Positions 58,931 to 64,000 of a DNA stretch of 64,000 bases are shown one piece after another (within the stretch, counting starts at the first letter, position 1; the number at the start of each line of letters is the position of its first letter). The notes below the pieces were generated by a model. The model saw nothing but the letters and a program-made list of their open reading frames with translations, was not told the origin of the DNA and searched no databases. The translations under genes were made by a program, and so were the position numbers. The stretch comes from Paralvinella palmiformis (Eukaryota; Annelida; Polychaeta; Terebellida; Alvinellidae): NCBI GenBank assembly GCA_025642065.1, contig JAODUP010000051.1, forward strand, positions 775,001-839,000. The letters are read 5' to 3'.

Positions 58931-59811
58931 GTAATAATAATACACTTAATCACATTGTTCAGGCAAACATATTTTTAAATCAGAATACGCTGGCAAGTTC
59001 ACCTGAAACTGCTTTTACTGTTAATGATCCAGAAAGAGATAATCGTTCTGTATGTATCAGTTACGTGTTCCTATCTGTTTACCTCCATTATCTGTCAACT
59101 ACAAGCTGTCTAAAGGGAACCTGAAGCTACAATATGTAGATATACTACTGAAGAAGAGAATCAACTAAAAGGCTTAGATGGCGGCTCCAACACTAAAATG
59201 CTGTTGTTAGTTAGCAATAGTTAGCTGCAGGTGTGACGGAACGCCGAGGAGTAAAAATTTAAAATGAAAATACTCCAGAGGTAGGTATACGTCCAGCTTT
59301 AGGCATCACAAGGGCAGTGGGTCCACATTTGGTTTATTATATCCAAAGGAGCGTATAATTATCTTGTGGCAGACGGCTGAAGATTGCAGCCGCCTTCATT
59401 ACAAGGGATTAACATTCATCATAGATGTAGCTCTGTCTTTAACTCTAACCTTTCCACTTGTAAAACGACCATGTATCAATTCGTCCAGTATATCGGCAAC
59501 TAGTATACCGATATAAGAGCGATACCTTATAAGGCTCAGAAATATTGTGCGCTCATTCAATCGACAAATCCTGTCTTCCATTTACCATCTAGATCATGAC
59601 TACAGGAAATCGCGAATCATGATCAAATGCTAACTCAATAATGAAGGAAGGAAATATCTAAGTATCCATGACAGCTAAAGGCGAGCAATATACAAAAGTA
59701 TGTACAAATACAAGAGTTTTCGTCATTAGACGACACGTGATGAAATAATTTTCAGAAGAACCAAATAAGATAATAATTGTCTTGTGATTAGGAAAGTCAA
59801 CAAATTTTCAG
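58927..59811. other. No gene recognised
   Basis: A 60-codon minus frame at 59399-59581 starts with ATG and has ordinary composition with an internal donor-like 'aaaggttaga', but no family match. Otherwise intergenic. Confidence 0.4.
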
Positions 59812-59885
59812 TAACAAACAAACAAACAAACAAACAAACAAACAAACAAACAAACAAACAAACAAACAAACAAACAAACAAACAA
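59812..59885. repeat. (CAAA)n tetranucleotide repeat
   Basis: About 18 perfect CAAA units. Confidence 0.98.
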
Positions 59886-60719
59886 TATTTAGCACGTCAG
59901 CGTCTGTTTATATAGTTGACTAAATGCGTCAAAGCTGCTATGAAAACGTTGAACGCTGATTAATTGTGAATCGCCTTTAAGATATATTTAGACCGGAATA
60001 GGAGCCTACCTTCTGAATTTCACCAGGGAACCCCGCTGTTTATTCGACATTTAAAATACTCTAATACGATTGTCAACTGGAGACAAATGTTTTACTCTTC
60101 ATAGGTCTTCAACAAGACTAAAGACAACCTTTTCAAAATCATCTTATTCATTGGTTTCATTATGACGGCCAGGTATCAGCTGAAAGGCACTGCATCATTT
60201 GGGATTATGGTCTTTAAGATGATATACTAATAGAATGAAAGCGAATGACATGTGTAATATCAAATCTTAATTATATTCTTTCTTATGTATTAAAGGTGAC
60301 GTCGCGAAATAAAAAATGTAGATTCCTTTATGTTTATGTTCGAGTTCATGAGCTGAGAATATCAGTGCCAGCCCTTTATCCCATACTAATAATATACATA
60401 TTGCCTGGGCCTAGAACTGAGATTCGTGTTTCCTTTTATCTTTTTTTTAGTTTGGTTCATCATGCTTGTAAAAGTTAGTGACGAGTAGGTAACATTATTA
60501 AATGGTCATTATATTTGCTGGATATAAACGATTAGAAGAAAGTTGGTTCTTCAGCAAATATCATAAAACATTTTATACTGTGTTTTGTCTACTTGAAAAG
60601 TGTATAATATCAGATCCGTGCTGTTTAAGAAAACTGTTGATATAAAGCTTTAAATCTCGTGTTTTAGGAGGGACGCCATTTAGGGGATTGGTATAGGAGT
60701 CCAACATTTAAATGACTGT
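59886..60719. other. No gene recognised
   Basis: Intergenic sequence; nothing supported. Confidence 0.45.
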
Positions 60720-61120
60720 ACTATAAGCATTATATGTAATTTGTAGCAATAGAAACACTGCTTTGTATTTTGAGCAGTGGCATTTGGGATCAGATCGTTT
60801 GATTGATGCATTTAATATAACAACTGTAGGTGCATAAATAACTTACTTTAGTAATATGTGAGAATAGAATCATTAGTCCAGTTATGTCCAGTCTATGCAG
60901 TGACGTTCAATATTAACTTTAGTCTGTTCGTCATTACTAATACTAAAGCGCTTCATTATAACTATATAGTTTGTTTAGCAGACATTAATTCTGGTTAATT
61001 CTGGTTAATTCTAACGTCGCCGAGGTTTAACCCAATCACGGCTTGCTTTACCATAAAGGTCGATTTGCTAATAGCAATTAAGCTATCATTGTTTAATGAT
61101 CATTGTGCGATGCCTGACGT
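60720..61120 (+). repeat. Dispersed repeat D, copy 2
   Basis: Shares ordered blocks with the reverse complement of 31810-32210: 'aatagaaacactgc', 'gtccagttatgtccagt', 'gcagacatta' and 'taatagcaattaagct'. No coding capacity and no clear terminal repeats. Confidence 0.65.
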
Positions 61121-62111
61121 TTGTACGAAACCATTTCTGAAGTCAGTAGAATTCGAGGTATACATTTTATAACGTGTCGGTTTAAAATAATTATACAACA
61201 ATTACAAAATAGCTAGGCCTATATTCAGGGTTGCGTAAGTAATTCGTCTAATGCCTTGACAATACAATAGATTGATTTGAGATATTCTTTAGATTGTAGT
61301 ATTGGTAATCACTACTGTATCAAAGATTCTATTAGGTTCACGTATATAGTCATGAGCACATCGTGAGCGGAAGTATTGAAGAATACATTCGAGTCGGAAT
61401 ATCATACATTTGTTGGATATAAAGACGAATGGAAGACGGTAAATTTGATTAATCAAACGCCAGATTATGAAGAAGCCAGACTATATTCCTGTAATACAGA
61501 TCAAGTCACAGACCATACAGGTGATTAAAATTCTGGCTCTGAAAGGCTGAGTTCGGCACTAGATTTTGAAGTGAAACGCACCAGAGAGGGTGTGACGTGA
61601 CTATAGACCATAAACCAGATGATCCGGGAAATCGATGAGGTGAACGAAATCAGCCAAGTTCAAGTTATTGTTTGAAGTTTATTGTCTTACGGCCATTTTT
61701 GCATATCGTAGGTGGGTCGATACATATCCAAAGATAATCAAGTTCATGTTGACGTCTCTTATAAGGAAGTTTAGGTATTCAATATCAAATTTTCCATTTT
61801 AGAAAACCGAAGAAAGAACCCAGTCAATGATGTTCACCTTCAGCTAAATTCCACTGACAGAGATACAGGTTGCTTTTTACTAAATACAAGGCGGAGAAAA
61901 ACCTAAAACCCGTAGAGAAATTCATCCAGCAAACCAGATACTTCACTCGATACTAGCAATGTCATAATTTCGTTCGGGATGTCACTCAAAACTCAATTCA
62001 AAGTACAGATATAACAGGAACAAAATTCCCCTCTGTATTTCAACAACTAAATCAGTACCAAGAGCTGAACTCGGATACTCTACAAATCACGAAACCAGAC
62101 ACCAACAAAGG
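61121..62111 (+). other. Probable 5' part of LINE-E or intergenic
   Basis: The right half (from about 61600) has a codon-like texture on the plus strand, as expected for an upstream LINE ORF1, but no domain is recognisable. The left part is featureless. Confidence 0.3.
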
Positions 62112-63745
62112 GACATCACAGTTATCTCCTTGAATAGTAGAGGTGTCTGATCGAAGTGAAATCCCCCGTTTGTCACCATTGAAGAGAGTCAACCAGAAAT
62201 CAGCATGCTGCAGAAGACCTTCACCAAGAAAAATTGCCCATAGGGCTTTTTAGTGTACATTAACTACCATAAGCCAAGGAAAGTCAACCCAACTTCATTA
62301 GAGATAGCACTCATTACAACAGCAAGTTAGAACTGATGTGCAACATGATTTTACCTCAAAGTGTACAGGTAATAAAGTCTGAAAAACTCGTACTATAACA
62401 GTTCAAGGGCTCAATAACACAACACTGGTTGTAATCAACACAATACGTGTCCCCACGTCAACTCTTCAATTTAGACAGAGCTATACCTAGCACCGACCAC
62501 CTCCTTCTAGAAAGACCCCTCAATGTCATTTTGGATGTCTGGGGATACTCAAACACCACATCATGTCGTCAGCAATTAGACCGGCTAAGTAGATAAAATA
62601 ACTCTCTATAAGGTGCCAACAACAATTTAGGGAACTAGATAATTGTCTCTCCACACATATATAAAGCTGTATATTGGCACCAAAATGAGGCTTCATCTCG
62701 GACCACACGGCCAATATTATTGGCATAACCAGCTCAATCCAGCAAGATGGGTCATATAAAAAAAATATTATAATCTCTTTGCAGAAAAAAAAAGAATCTG
62801 TAGATCCAGATCCAGAAATCAATCTATCCCTGGAGCATGGTCTCCAATTATTACTTATACACAAAAAACTCTGAGGAAGACCATCCAATCTTCCGGATCC
62901 TATCACACCCTAAAAGGACCAGAAACAAAACTGGCGCTTTGCCAACAGGAAGCTAAGAGGCAGCTCGTCTTCTTTAAGAAACAACAATGCGATTTATGGT
63001 GCAATAAACTGAAATGAGGTCAACCTCCAAAATATGAATATAAAATACGAAGTAATCAGACTGGGCTAGTCCCTCAACGATCGGAGTAGATCAGACCACA
63101 ATACACAAGAACGTCATCACAACCCTTAAGTACCATCTATCAGTAAGATCTTCAGTGGAATAGAGCAATAGTCAACTCTGTTCCAAAATCATCTCTTTAT
63201 TGTACATCCTCACTAAAATTGTGGAAAGAATGAGTTTAGCAAGAAAATTCCCGCTGGACGTTATTCTTGATTTAGTAACACTAAAATTACCGCTAGAAAA
63301 AGCACTAAAATAAACAAAGCCTGTGTTTGTTTTCTTCTTAGATAACCCCTTAACAAGGTGAAAGATAAGAGTAAAGCTACAAGGGATGATCTGTGACCCG
63401 CAATAACTCAACATCAGCTTATCCTGACGGATCAACAAACTCTCCTGCATTTTTTCATGGTGCTATTACCTTATTTATCTTACTTACAGTCACTTTACCC
63501 TCATCAGAAGACATCATGGCCGATGTTGACGACATTCAACACAAAATACAAACAATTGAGCACAGCTTCAAACTCGTCCTGTAACATGTTGAAATGATCC
63601 ATAATTATAAATATATTGGAATTATTATTGAGAGCCAACTGTCGTTCACCCGCCAGGTAGCAGAAAACAAACGTAAATCAACCTCAAGTTCAACATGGTG
63701 AAGGTCATCACTAGGGTTATTTGATTTAAATCGATTGATTTAAAT
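62112..63745 (+). pseudogene. Degraded Jockey/I/L1-like LINE (LINE-E)
   Basis: Plus-strand remnants in consistent order: DITVISLNSRGV (about 62112, endonuclease start), QPEISMLQKTFTKKN (about 62190), LNVILDVWGYSNTTSC then RQQLDRL (about 62520-62580), QEAKRQLVFFKKQQCDLWCN (about 62945-63000), KIVERMSLARKF (about 63218, RT finger), AYPDGSTNSPAFFHGA (about 63417, PQGS position), SSEDIMADVDDIQHKIQTIE (about 63496, replacing the YADD box) and YKYIGIIIESQLSFTRQV (about 63609-63660). The order EN, linker, RT and thumb identifies a LINE pol. It is more degraded than the other LINEs here and ends abruptly near 63745. The clade is uncertain. Confidence 0.65.
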
Positions 63746-64000
63746 AATGATTGAAATTAATCTAAAAATTGAAAAGAATCAGCGGTTTTGTTTTCAAAAA
63801 TCCAGTTTTTTCCCGATTTAAATAAATGGAACAATAACAAAATATTGCTGTTTTGTGATATTGCTAACATTACTTTCTACTATTGAATCCGATGATTGAA
63901 TATCTTGCATAACTTGCTTTGAATAGTGTGGAATAAGAACTTGCTGTTATTATTATTAGATCTTGCGATATTCGACACATTATTTCAATGTTACTTTAGA
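63746..64000. other. No gene recognised
   Basis: AT-rich. Just left of it (63722-63745) lies 'gatttaaatcgattgattta', a near-palindromic GATTTAAAT pair. Confidence 0.5.

Noticed and set aside
59399..59581. 60-codon minus-strand ATG frame
   Set aside because: Plausible composition but no family resemblance and no supporting splice pair.

Overview
The window is AT-rich, gene-poor eukaryotic DNA. Many (AT)n, (CA)n and (TC)n microsatellites, long minisatellites, decayed LINEs, a tRNA-derived SINE family and an intron-less class A GPCR suggest an animal. The GPCR style (LHLPN in TM6, NFFLY in TM7) and the L2/CR1, Penelope and Harbinger mix fit a lophotrochozoan, probably a mollusc. That is inference; no species call is possible from the sequence alone.

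Only one intact gene-length reading frame was found: a 569-residue seven-transmembrane receptor on the minus strand at 8309-10018. A hAT-like non-autonomous transposon (7099-8287) ends 21 bases beyond its stop codon. No operons, bacterial-type genes, rRNA genes or convincing functional tRNA genes were seen.

Layout. 1-7 kb: a SINE, a minus-strand L2-like LINE (1616-3410), an 18-bp tandem repeat, a strong hairpin (4643-4719) and a second type of tRNA-headed SINE. 7-11 kb: hAT element, GPCR, (CA)n, and a dispersed repeat with six 49-bp units. 11-29 kb: mostly empty, with simple repeats, a 1-kb 14-bp minisatellite with a 70-bp higher-order unit (17571-18585), an L2-like 3' end (19150-19950), and the first copies of repeat family A. 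29.4-33.1 kb: a decayed PIF/Harbinger-type transposon with similar inverted ends, a minus-strand HARBI1-like transposase remnant and a plus-strand Myb/SANT remnant, carrying nested SINE and repeat-D insertions. 38.3-43.2 kb: a nearly full-length decayed LINE on the minus strand whose ORF1 carries a coiled coil, an RRM-like segment and a C-terminal NADAR domain, followed by an endonuclease/reverse transcriptase ORF2. 45.9-47.7 kb: two adjacent family A copies. 47.7-49.6 kb: a Penelope-like element with a GIY-YIG domain. 50.7-51.5 kb: a second, different NADAR reading frame. 51.6-56.0 kb: three L2-like LINE pieces. 62.1-63.7 kb: a degraded Jockey/I/L1-like LINE.

The most notable observation is the repeated association of NADAR domains (YbiA-like, predicted to act on NAD/ADP-ribose or related N-glycosides) with retroelement sequence. 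One is clearly inside a LINE ORF1. The other lies between a Penelope-like element and an L2-like LINE.
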